DNA of 38,019 nucleotides from a bacterium (GCA_024228115.1 JAAETT010000540.1:1-38019); one strand, 5' to 3'. Counted from the stretch's first letter, positions 16,325 to 26,604 are shown. The notes: generated from the sequence alone by a model not told the origin. A program made the numbers and translations.

Positions 16325-16864
16325 TCATCCGGCGAGGGCCAGGCGTTCCAGTCCATCGTCAGGGATCTCGAGCGCCAGGTTGATCAGGTTGTAATAGTTC
16401 TCGAGGGCACACACTGCGGTGATCTCGGCGATTTCGCGTTCGCCCCAATGCTTGCGCAGCTCTTCGAAAACCCCGTCATCGACACATCGGTCGCTCATGG
16501 CTTCCGCGTAGGCCAGAGCCGCACGCTCCGCGTCGTCGAAGACGTCGCTCTCCTGCCACTGCGCGAGGGCATCGAAGCGTTCGATTCCCATGGCCTGCCG
16601 GATTGCAAAGGCTCGGGCGATATCCACGCAGAACTCGCAGCCGTTGCGTAGCGCAATCTGCGTCTGCAGCAGCAGCGCCAACTCCTTCGATATCGCGAGG
16701 CTGTTCGTAAGGCGAAGGTTCGCCCACGTGACATTCCAGAGCCGCGGCACCCGGTTGTAGAGCACCTTTGCCGGCATGATCGTCTGGCCCAGCCCGCGCT
16801 GCATGCCGAAGGACATCACGCGCCCCAAGAACGAAGACGGTCGCTGGATCGGTTCGAGTCGCAT
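16325..16864 (-). CDS. AhpD-like carboxymuconolactone decarboxylase family protein
   Basis: A 179-residue protein of the AhpD/CMD fold. The redox CxxC sits in ALRNGCEFCVDIA (Cys76, Cys79) after the usual SKELALLLQTQIA helix. AhpD has a histidine four residues after the second cysteine; here it is an alanine, so alkylhydroperoxidase activity is uncertain. I start at the ATG at 16864 because AAAGGAG lies about 8 bases upstream and it follows the regulator stop (TGA) by one base, which suggests translational coupling. It is the second gene of the operon. Confidence 0.85.
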   Translation of the reverse strand: MRLEPIQRPSSFLGRVMSFGMQRGLGQTIMPAKVLYNRVPRLWNVTWANLRLTNSLAISKELALLLQTQIALRNGCEFCVDIARAFAIRQAMGIERFDALAQWQESDVFDDAERAALAYAEAMSDRCVDDGVFEELRKHWGEREIAEITAVCALENYYNLINLALEIPDDGLERLALAG

Positions 16865-16865
16865 C

Positions 16866-18338
16866 TCATTGCTCCTTTGCACAGATTCCGAGCCGCGCGA
16901 TGCCCTCGCGCACATCTCCCTCGCTCACGGCACCGACGGCCAACAGCAGGTTGCGTCGCAGCCCACTGCCGATGTTGTCACCAGTCGCGAAGCCGGCACC
17001 ATGGAACGCCAGGACATCGGCCTTGCGTGCGCTGCGGACCAGTGCGCGTGCATCGAAACCCTCGGGAAGCGTCACCCACAAGCCAGCGCCGCCCGCAGGC
17101 CGACGCACCGCGGTGCCCTCCGGCATGTATTCCGCGATCGCCTCCATTCCCGCGTCTACACGCAGGGCCATCTCCCGTCTCACGCGACGCACATGGCGCG
17201 CGAAACCTTCGCTGCGGATCCATTCCGCCAGCACGGCTTGTTCCAGGGCCGGCGTCGTGAGTGCGCTACTCAGCTTCGCCGTGGCGAGCCGATCGAGGAG
17301 CGGTGCTGGAGCCACCAAGTAACCGAGGCGCAACGCGGGAAAGATCGCCTTCGAGAAGGTGCCCACATAGATCACCTGGCCGGCCTGATCCGCGGTTTTC
17401 AGCGCTGGCCGCACCGGATCGTCGAGACGCAGCTCGCCGTCGTAGTCGTCCTCGAGGATCGGTACGTGAGCCGCCGCCGACAGCTCGAGCAGGTGTGCGC
17501 GGCGCTCGTCCGAGAGCACGACGCCCGTCGGCTGTTGGACCGCTGGCGTCGCGATGATGAGTTTCAGGCGACCGTGGGCCAGCACCCGGGCCAGGTCATC
17601 GGTGATGAGCCCGTTCTCGTCCACGGCGATCGGAATGCGGTGGGCGCGGGCCGCACGGAACGCGAAATCCGCACCGAAGTAGCCCGGGGTCTCGAGCGCG
17701 ACCGCATCGCCTGGGTCGATCAGCACCCGCGCGACCAGGTCGAGCGCCTGCTGCGCCCCCGCGACCACGACGACCTCGTCCGCTTCGCAGCGAACGCCGC
17801 GCGCCACCAGTGCCCTGGCGATCGCCTCGCGCAGGGGGGGCCAACCACGCGGATCGAGGTGATTCGCCAGCTCGGCTGCCTGGTTCTCGAACACCCGGCC
17901 GAACAGACGGCGCAGCTCGCTCAGGGGTAGAAGCTCCGGCGCGACGCGGCCGGGCCGGAAATCGAAGGCGGTCGCCGCGGGCTCTGCCGGGAGCCCGGCC
18001 GGTAGCGCCCGGGCCGGGCCCGAGAACAGGCTCTCCCAGACGAAGCTGCGGCCCCCGTCCCGGCACCCGACCCGCTCGGCTGGGATGGGCGCTTCGTCCC
18101 TCACGAACGTTCCCTGGCCCACCCGCGCCCGCAGCCGATCCCGATCGATCAGGGTCTGGTAGGCCTGATTCACCGTGTTGCGCGCCAGCCCCAGCGAAGC
18201 CGCCAGATCTCGACTGGCCGGCAGGCGCTCGCCAGGCTGCAGCCGGCCGCTCGAGATCAGGCGGCCGAGATGATCGGCCAGTTGGAGATAGACCGGCTCC
18301 GGAGCGTTCCGATCCGGCGAGAACGGCAGTTCGTGCAC
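16866..18338 (-). CDS. MocR/PdxR-type GntR regulator with aminotransferase domain
   Basis: A 490-residue transcription factor. Residues about 15-80 form a GntR winged helix (PVYLQLADHLGRLISSGRL, LPASRDLAASLGLARNTVNQAY, GQGTFV). From about residue 120 to the end lies a fold-type I aminotransferase domain with LETPGYFG, an ILEDDYDGELR aspartate and the PLP lysine near residue 330 (GTFSKAIFPALRLGY). Such regulators sense PLP or an amino-compound. The start is a GTG. It is the first gene of the minus-strand operon with the AhpD-like, GST, SelW and Atl genes, so it probably regulates this operon and itself; it is also divergent from surA. The real effector is unknown. Confidence 0.9.
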   Translation of the reverse strand: MHELPFSPDRNAPEPVYLQLADHLGRLISSGRLQPGERLPASRDLAASLGLARNTVNQAYQTLIDRDRLRARVGQGTFVRDEAPIPAERVGCRDGGRSFVWESLFSGPARALPAGLPAEPAATAFDFRPGRVAPELLPLSELRRLFGRVFENQAAELANHLDPRGWPPLREAIARALVARGVRCEADEVVVVAGAQQALDLVARVLIDPGDAVALETPGYFGADFAFRAARAHRIPIAVDENGLITDDLARVLAHGRLKLIIATPAVQQPTGVVLSDERRAHLLELSAAAHVPILEDDYDGELRLDDPVRPALKTADQAGQVIYVGTFSKAIFPALRLGYLVAPAPLLDRLATAKLSSALTTPALEQAVLAEWIRSEGFARHVRRVRREMALRVDAGMEAIAEYMPEGTAVRRPAGGAGLWVTLPEGFDARALVRSARKADVLAFHGAGFATGDNIGSGLRRNLLLAVGAVSEGDVREGIARLGICAKEQ

Positions 18339-18357
18339 CCGGTCAGGATAGGGGGTG

Positions 18358-18382
18358 CCAATTTCACCAACTAGACCAATTT
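18358..18382. promoter_or_regulatory. Candidate MocR operator with direct repeats
   Basis: Two CCAATTT direct repeats start at 18358 and 18376, 18 bases apart, with an ACCAAC between them, 20-45 bases before the GTG of the MocR-type gene. MocR-family regulators often bind spaced direct repeats next to their own gene. A TATCCT box (complement of 18345-18350) could be a -10 for the regulator. Placement and family habit support this; binding is untested. Confidence 0.35.
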
Positions 18383-18461
18383 GGCTCTTTCAGGAGGGGC
18401 CATTCGATCGGGGCTCCTCGTTCGTCTCCAGCTCAACCGTTACCTTCCGCGGCTTCCCGAG

Positions 18462-19478
18462 ATGAGGCCCCCGATGCGACTGCTCACCGCACTCCTCTTC
18501 GTCACCCTCGCCCTGGCCGGCCCGACCCGTGCCCGCGCAGAGATGATCGACGGCATCGCGGCCCAGGTAGGCTCCGAGATCGTTCTGGTTTCCGATGTGC
18601 TGCACGCCGCACGCCCTGCCGAGAGCCGCCTCCGGGAAGAGGGCGGCGGCGACAAGGACGTCGCGATGCTCCACCTGGAGATCCTGGAGCATATGATCGA
18701 GCGCGCGCTCGTACGCCAGATCGTGAAGCGCGCCGAGCTTTCCGCGAGCGACGGCGAGGTGGATTCGTCGATCGCCGACATCGCACGGGAGAATCAGCTC
18801 ACGGTCGAAGAGCTGCGCGCGAGTGTCGATTCCCAGGGGATGCCCTTCGAGGTCTACCGGGAGCGGATCCGCGGCGAGATCGAGCACCAGAAGGTGATGA
18901 GCGGAATGGTCGCCTCCAAGGTTCGACTCGATGAAGCTGACGTCCGTGAGGTCTACGATCGGGAATTCACCGACCAGCCCGTCGGCGGCGAAGAGTTCTA
19001 TCTGCGTCAGATCATGGTGGCCTTCCCGACCGACCAGAAGAATGCAAAGGCGACGAGCTGCATGCGGGTCGGCGCGGCGCGGGCACGCATTCGCAGCGGC
19101 GAAAGCTTCCGGGATGTCGCCAGCGAGGTATCCGAGGTCAATCCGGAGGTCGGAGGAACAATCGGCTGGCTGCATGAACGCGAAGTCGCGGCCTGGATGC
19201 TGAAAGCAATCGGCGAACTCGGGCCCGGTGATATCACGGACGTGGTCGAGGCACCGTTCGGCTGCAACTTGATCGAGATCGTCGAGCGACGGCCCTTCGA
19301 GAAGATCACCTGGGAGCAGGCCCGAAAGCCGCTCGAGGGCCAGCTCTTCGAGCAGCGCATGGCCGAGGAATACAAGAAGTTCATCGACCGCATCCGCGAG
19401 CAGACCTACATCGAGCGCAAGGGCATGTTCGCAGATTCCGTAGATCTCGATTTGAGCCAGGACACCGGATCGCTTTGA
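18462..19478 (+). CDS. surA: Periplasmic SurA-like parvulin peptidyl-prolyl isomerase/chaperone
   Basis: About 338 residues. A signal peptide is clear ([22 protein letters not shown]) and the mature protein starts [21 protein letters not shown], the classic SurA N-terminus. An N-terminal chaperone helix region follows, then one parvulin domain near residues 180-280 ([44 protein letters not shown]). E. coli SurA has two parvulin domains; this one has one. Role: folding of outer-membrane proteins. The start could be 18462 or 18474 (MRLLT). Its stop overlaps the uvrA start. Confidence 0.88.
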   Translation: MRPPMRLLTALLFVTLALAGPTRARAEMIDGIAAQVGSEIVLVSDVLHAARPAESRLREEGGGDKDVAMLHLEILEHMIERALVRQIVKRAELSASDGEVDSSIADIARENQLTVEELRASVDSQGMPFEVYRERIRGEIEHQKVMSGMVASKVRLDEADVREVYDREFTDQPVGGEEFYLRQIMVAFPTDQKNAKATSCMRVGAARARIRSGESFRDVASEVSEVNPEVGGTIGWLHEREVAAWMLKAIGELGPGDITDVVEAPFGCNLIEIVERRPFEKITWEQARKPLEGQLFEQRMAEEYKKFIDRIREQTYIERKGMFADSVDLDLSQDTGSL

Positions 19479-22282
19479 ACTCCCCCCGCATCGCCGTCCG
19501 AGGCGCGCGGGAGCACAACCTTCGGGACGTGGATGTCGACATCCCCCGAGAGCGGCTCGTCGTGATCACGGGGCTGTCGGGTTCGGGCAAGTCGTCGCTG
19601 GCTTTCGACACCTTGTACGCGGAAGGGCAGCGACGCTACGTCGAGAGCCTCTCCGCCTATGCTCGTCAATTCCTCGATCAGATGGCCAAGCCGGATGTCG
19701 ATTCCATCGATGGGCTCTCGCCCGCCATCTCGATCGAGCAGCGCGGCATCACGCGCAGTCCCCGGTCGACGGTCGGAACGATCACCGAGCTCTCCGATTA
19801 TCTGCGCCTGCTCTACGCCCGGATCGGGCGCCCCCATTGCTGGAGTTGCGACAAGCCCATCACCCAGCAGACCGTGCAGGAGATGGCCGAGCGGGTGCTC
19901 GGGCTCGGCGAGGGCGCGAAGGTCTCGCTGCTCGCGCCGGTCATTCGCGGACGCAAGGGCGCCTACAAGAAAGAGCTGGCCCGCTTCGCCGAGCAGGGCT
20001 TCGTACGTGCGCGCATCGATGGCGAGATGCGCGATCTCTCGGAGCCGATCCAACTCGCCCGCCAGCAGAGCCACGACATCGATCTCGTCATCGACAGGGT
20101 GGTGGTCAAGGAGGCGGCGCGAGCACGCATCGCGGATTCGATCGAGACGGCGCTACGCATGGCGGATGGTCTGGCCAAGATCGAGTGCGGCGATGCCTGC
20201 GAACTGCTGAGCCAGGCCAATGCCTGCATCGACTGCGGTGTCTCCTATCCGGAGCTCGCCCCGCGGCTTTTCTCCTTCAACAGCCCGGCAGGTGCTTGCC
20301 CGCGCTGCGGTGGGCTCGGCACCTGCGACGAGCTCGACCCGGAGAAGATCATCCCGGATCCGAGCCGGAGCCTGGCCGATGGCGCCATCGCAGCCTGGGG
20401 CGGGAAGCGCATGGGCCGCTACTACAAACGGTTGCTCGAGGGCGTCGCCGCTCACCTGGAGATCGATCCGGACACCGCTTGGGAAGATCTTCCCAAGCGC
20501 GTCCAACGAGCCCTCTTGCACGGCACGGGGAAAGCAGAGATCCCGTTCCGCATTCGGCGACGCCAGACCATCCAGCGCCGCTTCGACGGTGTGATCGGCG
20601 AGCTCGAGCGTCGTCGACGCGACGGCGAGACCAGCCATGACGATCTCGCAAAGTACACGCGCCCCGGGCCGTGCCCCGAGTGCGAGGGTGCGCGGGTCGG
20701 CCGGGCCGCTCGGCATGTTCGGCTCGGAGAGCCCGGCCTCGCCATCCACGAACTCCAGGCCCGTGGAATCGCAGAGGTTGCCGATTTTCTCGAGAAGCTC
20801 GAACTCGGCGCGACCCAGCGCGCCATCGCCGATCTCGTCTTGAAGGAAATCCGCGAGCGCTTGGGCTTCCTGATCGACGTCGGCGTTTCGTACCTCACGC
20901 TCGATCGGGCCAGCACGACACTTTCAGGTGGCGAGAGCCAACGCATTCGTCTCGCGACCCAGGTCGGTTCTCATTTGTTAGGCGTACTCTACATCCTGGA
21001 CGAGCCATCGATCGGCCTGCATCCCCGGGATAACGAGCGGCTACTCGCGAGCCTCATCAAGCTGCGCGATGCGGGAAACACGGTGCTGGTGGTCGAGCAC
21101 GATGAAGCGACGATCCGGCTGGCGGATTGGGTCATCGATATGGGGCCCGGCGCTGGCGTGCACGGCGGCGAGTTGACCGCCGAAGGGACTCCGGCTGCGA
21201 TCGAGAACGATCCATCCTCCCTCACCGGCGCTTACCTCTCAGGCCGACGCTGCATTCCTCTGAGGGAACCGCGCAGTCTGGAAGACGCGCCTCTCTTGCG
21301 CCTTCTCGGTTGCAGACAACACAATCTCCGGAATCTCGATCTCGAGCTGCCCCTCGGTCGCTTCACGGTCGTCACCGGCGTATCCGGTTCCGGAAAATCC
21401 ACCTTGATCAGCGATACACTCCACCGGGCATTGGCGCGCACGCTCCATCGGGCCGAAGCGATCCCTGGCACATTCGATCGCCTCGATGGTGTCGAAGCCC
21501 TCGACAAGGTGACGCTGATCGACCAGAGCCCGATCGGGCGTACGCCGCGCAGCAATCCGGTCACCTATACCGGCGCGTTCGACGGCATCCGTCAGCTCTT
21601 CAGTCAGGTGCCTGAGGCCCGGGTGCGCGGCTACGGGCCGGGGCGGTTCTCCTTCAACGTGAAGGGCGGCCGCTGCGAATCCTGTCAGGGCGACGGCCTG
21701 ATCCGGGTCGAGATGCACTTCCTGCCGGACTTGTTCACGGAATGCGAAGTCTGCCGTGGCAGGCGCTACAACCGGGAAACCCTCGAGATCACCTTCAAGG
21801 GCAAGAACATCGCGGACGTGCTCGAGATGAGCGTCGAGGAAGCGCTGTCATTCATGGAGAACGTGCCACGGGTTCTGCGACCCTTGCGCACCATGGCCGA
21901 TGTCGGCCTGGGGTACGTCCATCTGGGTCAGCCGGCGACGACGCTTTCCGGCGGTGAAGCCCAGCGCATCAAGCTCTCCCGGGAGCTGGCCAGACGCAGC
22001 ACCGGACGAACCTTGTACCTGCTCGACGAACCTACGACGGGACTCCACTTTGCCGACGTCGAACGCCTGCTTGCCGTCCTGCATGAGTTGGTGTTGCGCG
22101 GCAACACAGTCGTCGTCATCGAACATCACCTCGATGTCATCAAGACGGCCGACCACGTCATCGATCTCGGCCCCGAAGGCGGAGCGGAGGGTGGTCGGAT
22201 CGTCGCGGAAGGCACCCCGGCACAGGTCGCCGGAAATCCGGAGAGCCATACCGGGCGTGCGCTGCAGAGCGTTCTGAAATGA
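19475..22282 (+). CDS. uvrA: Excinuclease ABC subunit A
   Basis: A 935-residue damage-recognition ATPase of nucleotide excision repair, the usual length. Two ABC modules: Walker [10 protein letters not shown] near residue 32 and GVSGSGKST in the second half, each with the LSGGE signature ([28 protein letters not shown]) and [11 protein letters not shown] or [11 protein letters not shown]. Zinc modules are visible: CWSCDKP with CGDACELL and CIDCG..CPRCGG in the first half, and [17 protein letters not shown] in the second. The start is TTG overlapping the surA stop (TTGA). It partners with UvrB/UvrC elsewhere and possibly with the Atl protein at 15.1 kb. Confidence 0.97.
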   Translation: MNSPRIAVRGAREHNLRDVDVDIPRERLVVITGLSGSGKSSLAFDTLYAEGQRRYVESLSAYARQFLDQMAKPDVDSIDGLSPAISIEQRGITRSPRSTVGTITELSDYLRLLYARIGRPHCWSCDKPITQQTVQEMAERVLGLGEGAKVSLLAPVIRGRKGAYKKELARFAEQGFVRARIDGEMRDLSEPIQLARQQSHDIDLVIDRVVVKEAARARIADSIETALRMADGLAKIECGDACELLSQANACIDCGVSYPELAPRLFSFNSPAGACPRCGGLGTCDELDPEKIIPDPSRSLADGAIAAWGGKRMGRYYKRLLEGVAAHLEIDPDTAWEDLPKRVQRALLHGTGKAEIPFRIRRRQTIQRRFDGVIGELERRRRDGETSHDDLAKYTRPGPCPECEGARVGRAARHVRLGEPGLAIHELQARGIAEVADFLEKLELGATQRAIADLVLKEIRERLGFLIDVGVSYLTLDRASTTLSGGESQRIRLATQVGSHLLGVLYILDEPSIGLHPRDNERLLASLIKLRDAGNTVLVVEHDEATIRLADWVIDMGPGAGVHGGELTAEGTPAAIENDPSSLTGAYLSGRRCIPLREPRSLEDAPLLRLLGCRQHNLRNLDLELPLGRFTVVTGVSGSGKSTLISDTLHRALARTLHRAEAIPGTFDRLDGVEALDKVTLIDQSPIGRTPRSNPVTYTGAFDGIRQLFSQVPEARVRGYGPGRFSFNVKGGRCESCQGDGLIRVEMHFLPDLFTECEVCRGRRYNRETLEITFKGKNIADVLEMSVEEALSFMENVPRVLRPLRTMADVGLGYVHLGQPATTLSGGEAQRIKLSRELARRSTGRTLYLLDEPTTGLHFADVERLLAVLHELVLRGNTVVVIEHHLDVIKTADHVIDLGPEGGAEGGRIVAEGTPAQVAGNPESHTGRALQSVLK

Positions 22283-23118
22283 ACTCCGCCGAAGATCCCG
22301 AGGCCTTCCCCAGCCCGGCGATCGCGACGGCGCTCACTTTGGCTGCCCTGATGGTGATGTTGCTCGTGGTGGCGCCCTTCTTCACGGCGGGCCACATCGT
22401 CGCTGGGCTCGCCGCGGGCACCGTCGTGGGCTTTGGCGGCGTCGGAAGTCTGGCAGCGCGGCGGGTGCCCGCGCCGGCAGACCAGCACCTGGGCCTATGT
22501 GGCGTGCCCCTGAAACGACTCCTGATCGTGCTGATGTTGGTCCCGCTCGTTCTCTGGCTCTCGGAGCTCGAGAACATCGTGGCCCTCTGGCTCGAGCGAC
22601 CGGAACCGACGCCGCCCCCGGAGCCCGGCTCGAATGGCATCAGCGAAGGCCTGCGTTCCCTCGAGATCGCCCTCTTCGTCGTTCTGCTCCGGCCGGTCGT
22701 CGAGGAATTCTTCTTTCGCGGTGTCATCCAGCAGGGAGTGGTGGCTCATCTCGGCCCGGGCTGGGGAGTGCTGCTGAGCACGCTGCTCTTCAGCCTCTCG
22801 AGGGGGCTTACCGGCCCGACGAGCGAGTACGGCGCCGTGGTTGTCGTCCTCCAGATGCTCGTGTTGGGCGGGGTCCTCGGCGCCCTACGCCTGGCGACCG
22901 GCTCCCTGTTGCCAGGCATCCTCCTCCAGGGCCTGATGAACAGCATCGAGATCCTGGCCCTATCCGTCGCCGAAGACTTCCCGATCCAAGGCTTCACGAC
23001 CCTCGACAGCCACACCCACCCCGCCCTGTTGCTACCCGCCGCACTCCTCATCGCCTGGGCCATCGCAAAGATGCGCCACCTCAACAACTCAACTAGCGGG
23101 GACGGGGTTTACAATTGA
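22279..23118 (+). CDS. CPBP-family membrane protein, probably catalytically impaired
   Basis: A 279-residue polytopic membrane protein with the fold of CPBP (CAAX/Abi) intramembrane metalloproteases. Motif 1 (EExxxR) is intact in VVEEFFFRGV near residue 142. Motif 2, usually FxxxH, reads FSLSR near 171, and the histidine of motif 3 is replaced by Gln (LLQGLMN) near 215. The missing histidines would be metal ligands, so it may be a non-protease relative. Its start overlaps the uvrA stop (ATGA). Its last residues, after NNST, are encoded by the left arm of palindrome 2, which also supplies the stop codon. Confidence 0.75.
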   Translation: MNSAEDPEAFPSPAIATALTLAALMVMLLVVAPFFTAGHIVAGLAAGTVVGFGGVGSLAARRVPAPADQHLGLCGVPLKRLLIVLMLVPLVLWLSELENIVALWLERPEPTPPPEPGSNGISEGLRSLEIALFVVLLRPVVEEFFFRGVIQQGVVAHLGPGWGVLLSTLLFSLSRGLTGPTSEYGAVVVVLQMLVLGGVLGALRLATGSLLPGILLQGLMNSIEILALSVAEDFPIQGFTTLDSHTHPALLLPAALLIAWAIAKMRHLNNSTSGDGVYN

Positions 23119-23177
23119 CTTGTTTGGCGGCGCTGCCGCCAAACAAGTCAATTGTAAACCCCGTCCCCGCTAGTTGA
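23089..23177. repeat. Long palindrome 2 (43-bp perfect arms)
   Basis: Arms 23089-23131 and 23135-23177 are perfectly complementary around a three-base loop. The arm contains GCGGGGACGGGGTTTACAAT and then TTGACTTGTTTGGCGGC. It contains the stop codon of the CPBP-like gene in its left arm and that of the CotH gene (converging) in its right arm. It shares its core with palindrome 3, and a GGGGACG foot with palindrome 1. It may terminate both transcripts. Confidence 0.95.
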
Positions 23178-26100
23178 CTTTTCGCCGTCTGAGGGCTGCG
23201 GCAGATACGGCCAGTAGCAGAATGGTTGCGGGTTCGGGAACAGACGCGCCACTGAAGATCGTCGAGGCTGCCAGCGCTTCGCCTCCGCTTCCGAAGAGGC
23301 CGTCGGTGCCGGTGTTGAAGAAGCCTGCCATCAGGTCGATCCCATCCGGCACCACGTTGGCCGTCACGCTGAACGACAAGAGCGCAACGACGAAGCTGGC
23401 ATTCACGACACCCACACCCGTCGCCCCCGCTGCGAAACTCAAGAGCTCGCCGGCTGTGCCGCTTCCGCTCTCGGTCGTGGAGAGCGGGCCCGAGCCGCCG
23501 AGATCAATGTTGAAGGCCGTGTCGAGCAGCTCGATTGCGCCCACCAGATCGAGTTCGTTGGCACCGTCGGCATCGAAGCGCACCGAGAGGCCGTAGCTGC
23601 TCACACCGGTCGCATCCGCCGTGACCCGAAGTAGGGCCTCCAGGGTATCGCCCGCAACGGCGTTCACGTTCGCCGTCGGCGCAATGGCTCCGCCGTTGTG
23701 TGTGGTGAACAACAACTCGACCATCGGTGTGGCTTCCGCAGCCTGAGGAGCCGTCAGCATCACGACCACGAAGAGGACGGTCGTCGCGAGCCCAAACGCG
23801 TGGCCCCTGCGACGGCGGCGCCATAAAGCCAGCAGCGGGATCACGATTCCAAGCTCGGCGCCCACTCCGCAGGCGCTGGTACTACCGCCGCCTCCCACCG
23901 GGAGCGGGGGCAGCGGGTTCACCGGAGCCGGCGTGAACGATACGATGTCCGCGGTGAGTTGACCGACCACGGCATCGCCCGGGTTGACACCAAAGGCCGT
24001 GAGATGGAGCTGGGCACGCGTGAGGAAGCCGAGAAGGCTGAACGCCGTGGGATCCGCGAACGGGGCCTCCCCCACGAGGCCATTGCCGAGGCCATCGATG
24101 ATCGGCACCGTGGCGGGAAGCATTTGCGGAACCAACGTCTCATCGACCGAGGCCAACACGATCGTCGAGTTGGGAACGTCCCCGATGACGGACAGCAGCC
24201 CGAACTCCGATCCACCGCCCGCGTTGACAAGCCTGTCGAAGGCCTGCAGGGGGTTCGGGAAGAACGTCGGAGGCACTCGCGTGACACCTCCGATCGTCAC
24301 CTGTGCAGTGGTGCATGTCACACACGCAAGCGGGTTGGCGCCGGTATCGGTGACGAGCGTATCCACGTCCATGATGACCGAGTCCGTGGGGTCCAGGGGT
24401 GCAACGCAGAAGCGAGATCCGAGCGGACTTGCCGTCGGCAGCGCGAGCAGTTCCGCTTCGACGTGGTCGAAGCGATTGATCACCCACTGACGGACCTCAT
24501 CGATGGCCAGCGTCCGAGCCGGGTCGAACCACGGGTCGCCTGGATCGTTGACCTGCGACTCCATGCGATCCACTTCGGCGATCATCGCCGCACTCCCACC
24601 CTGGGGAAAGAGTTGTGCCCGAAGGGCCTGAAGCTCCACCAGGTACTGCGTCCGGAATGCGGGGATCTGGAACAGGCGGCTGGAGAGCTGAGAGTCGAGG
24701 AAGATCGAGGGGGAAATCGGTGCCGGATTCACGAAGCCACCGAACTCCCCGAAGGTCGCGTCAGCACCCCAAGGGAAGAACCGCAACTTGGTGGCTGGAT
24801 CGTTGTAGACGTAGAAGTTGTTGTTGTTGGGGCCGTTGTATCCGTCCCAATGGCCGATCAATCCCTCCATCGCCCAGAACGTCATGAACGCGTCCACGTC
24901 CATGTGATTGCCGAGCTCGAGGGCGATCTCCGCATCGCTCTTCTCGAGCAGATGGGCGAGCCGGAGGAGGTCGACGCGATCGCCTCCGTTCTTGATCTCG
25001 AAACGTCCGAAGAAGCTCGAGCGCAGATCGGCGACGGCCCCCTCGTAGAGATTCCCCTGAGCTGTCCCGAAGTTCCGGATCAGGAACGGGTTCTTGATGC
25101 TCTCGACGTTGGCGAAGATGCCCATCGGCACGCCGTTGACGGTCACCTTGGCGTAGTTGCAACGCGGCGCGGGCACACCGGCCTGCCGCATCGCGTAGTA
25201 GGACAAGCAGGTATTCATGCTCGTCGCGTCCTGGCGCATGTTGTTCAGCGTCAGACGATCCAGGCCCTTGTACTTCTGCCCCGGAACGAACTCGGTGAAG
25301 TCGACCTTGAGTGACGGGCGGGAGGAACTCAGCGAGCCCTGGAACCCCTTCTTGCGCACGCCGACGTTCGTGAGGACCTGGCCATCGACGGTCACCGTTG
25401 CGGGGTAGTAGGTGAAGGGGCTGGTCGGTGCCACTTCCTGGCAAGTGAGAGATTCCTCCAGGAGGCGGGTCTGGACCCGCAGTGCGTCCCAGTCAGCCTG
25501 CGTGATCTGGATGTCCACATTCAGGACGATCGTCGGGTCGAAGATCGCGTCGGTGGGATCGGTGACGTCACACAACGGGTCAGCGACGGCACCGGGGCCC
25601 GGCGGTTGACCAAAGAGCGCGTTCAATGCGTTTACGTCGAGGATGTCGATCGCCTGATCGTCGTTCAGGTCGAAGAGATCGTCGTAGCCCGGGTCGCCCA
25701 GCCCAAGACCCAGGTTGGCGCGGAGCGCGTTGAAATCACTGGTGCCAACGACGCCGTCGTTGTCGAAGTCCGGATCGCAGGCGTTGCCTGCTCCGTCGCC
25801 ATCGGAGTTCTCCTGGGCCGGGTTGAAGACGTCCCTGCAGATGTCCCGGCAGTCGGCGATACCGTCGAAATCGGCATCGAGGATCGGCGTCCCACCTCGC
25901 AGAAGCGAGAAATCCTGCACAAGGGTTCCCGCGCTGAACAGGTTCGGCGCGCCGAACGTGCTCGAAGTACCGTCGTTGTATCCGAGGTCGGCCTCGGTCA
26001 CGAGAGCGCTCGGATCCGTCTCGAGCTTGAACACCTCGGTGCTGCCGATGCCGCCACCGATGATGACCTCGCCGGTCGGTCCGAACATCACCCGCCCACG

Positions 26101-26604
26101 ATCGTCCAGGATCGTCAGCTCGAAATCCTTGTTCGAAACATCGATGTCGACCTGTGGCACCACGAACGTCGGGAGCGTGCTCGCGTTGCCGTTCACGCGT
26201 ACTGCGAGCCGATGATCCGTCGCATCCGTGTCTTCAGGGATGTCGTCGGCTTCGAAGACGACGATGATCGTTCCGGCCGCAAGGTTGGCCCAGAGCGGAT
26301 CGGCCGTGAACGTGACGAGCTGAGCCGGATTGCCATCGTCGATCAGCTGAAGGCTCCAGCCCCGGATGTCCAGACCATCGGCGACGACCACCAGCTCCAG
26401 CCAATCGTTCTGCTCGCCCACGGGCAGCCCCAGCGAGCCGTTCCCATCCACCGGCGTGCCCGGCGGTGTCCCCAGAAACGGATCCGAGGCGCCGTTCTTG
26501 AGCAGCTTGTCCTCACTGACCGCGTTGTATTCGTTGAGGATCAGCGGTGCCGCCAGAGCCGGACCCGAAACGAGCAGAACCAGCACGACCAGGAAAACAC
26601 GCAT
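23170..26604 (-). CDS. Secreted CotH-kinase protein fused to a PEP-CTERM protein
   Basis: A 1144-residue exported protein. Order: signal peptide (1-19), a lamin-tail-like domain (20-190), calcium-binding thrombospondin-3/dockerin-like repeats (243-330, e.g. DADFDGIADC, NSDGDGAGNACDPD), a CotH kinase domain (about 360-620; GIFANVE, GHWDGYN, NNNFYVY), a region of unknown fold, then CGVGAELG, a hydrophobic helix and RRRRR (911-933). This looks like a complete C-terminal sorting signal. Immediately afterwards comes a second signal-peptide-like helix (936-957), about 160 residues, and a PEP-CTERM (VPEPATILLLAVSAAALRRR). So two precursor proteins appear fused in one frame. In the CotH domain the usual PWDxD reads PWGAD. 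SD GGAGG precedes the ATG. Surface display is likely; kinase activity is unproven. Confidence 0.85.
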   Translation of the reverse strand: MRVFLVVLVLLVSGPALAAPLILNEYNAVSEDKLLKNGASDPFLGTPPGTPVDGNGSLGLPVGEQNDWLELVVVADGLDIRGWSLQLIDDGNPAQLVTFTADPLWANLAAGTIIVVFEADDIPEDTDATDHRLAVRVNGNASTLPTFVVPQVDIDVSNKDFELTILDDRGRVMFGPTGEVIIGGGIGSTEVFKLETDPSALVTEADLGYNDGTSSTFGAPNLFSAGTLVQDFSLLRGGTPILDADFDGIADCRDICRDVFNPAQENSDGDGAGNACDPDFDNDGVVGTSDFNALRANLGLGLGDPGYDDLFDLNDDQAIDILDVNALNALFGQPPGPGAVADPLCDVTDPTDAIFDPTIVLNVDIQITQADWDALRVQTRLLEESLTCQEVAPTSPFTYYPATVTVDGQVLTNVGVRKKGFQGSLSSSRPSLKVDFTEFVPGQKYKGLDRLTLNNMRQDATSMNTCLSYYAMRQAGVPAPRCNYAKVTVNGVPMGIFANVESIKNPFLIRNFGTAQGNLYEGAVADLRSSFFGRFEIKNGGDRVDLLRLAHLLEKSDAEIALELGNHMDVDAFMTFWAMEGLIGHWDGYNGPNNNNFYVYNDPATKLRFFPWGADATFGEFGGFVNPAPISPSIFLDSQLSSRLFQIPAFRTQYLVELQALRAQLFPQGGSAAMIAEVDRMESQVNDPGDPWFDPARTLAIDEVRQWVINRFDHVEAELLALPTASPLGSRFCVAPLDPTDSVIMDVDTLVTDTGANPLACVTCTTAQVTIGGVTRVPPTFFPNPLQAFDRLVNAGGGSEFGLLSVIGDVPNSTIVLASVDETLVPQMLPATVPIIDGLGNGLVGEAPFADPTAFSLLGFLTRAQLHLTAFGVNPGDAVVGQLTADIVSFTPAPVNPLPPLPVGGGGSTSACGVGAELGIVIPLLALWRRRRRGHAFGLATTVLFVVVMLTAPQAAEATPMVELLFTTHNGGAIAPTANVNAVAGDTLEALLRVTADATGVSSYGLSVRFDADGANELDLVGAIELLDTAFNIDLGGSGPLSTTESGSGTAGELLSFAAGATGVGVVNASFVVALLSFSVTANVVPDGIDLMAGFFNTGTDGLFGSGGEALAASTIFSGASVPEPATILLLAVSAAALRRRKVN

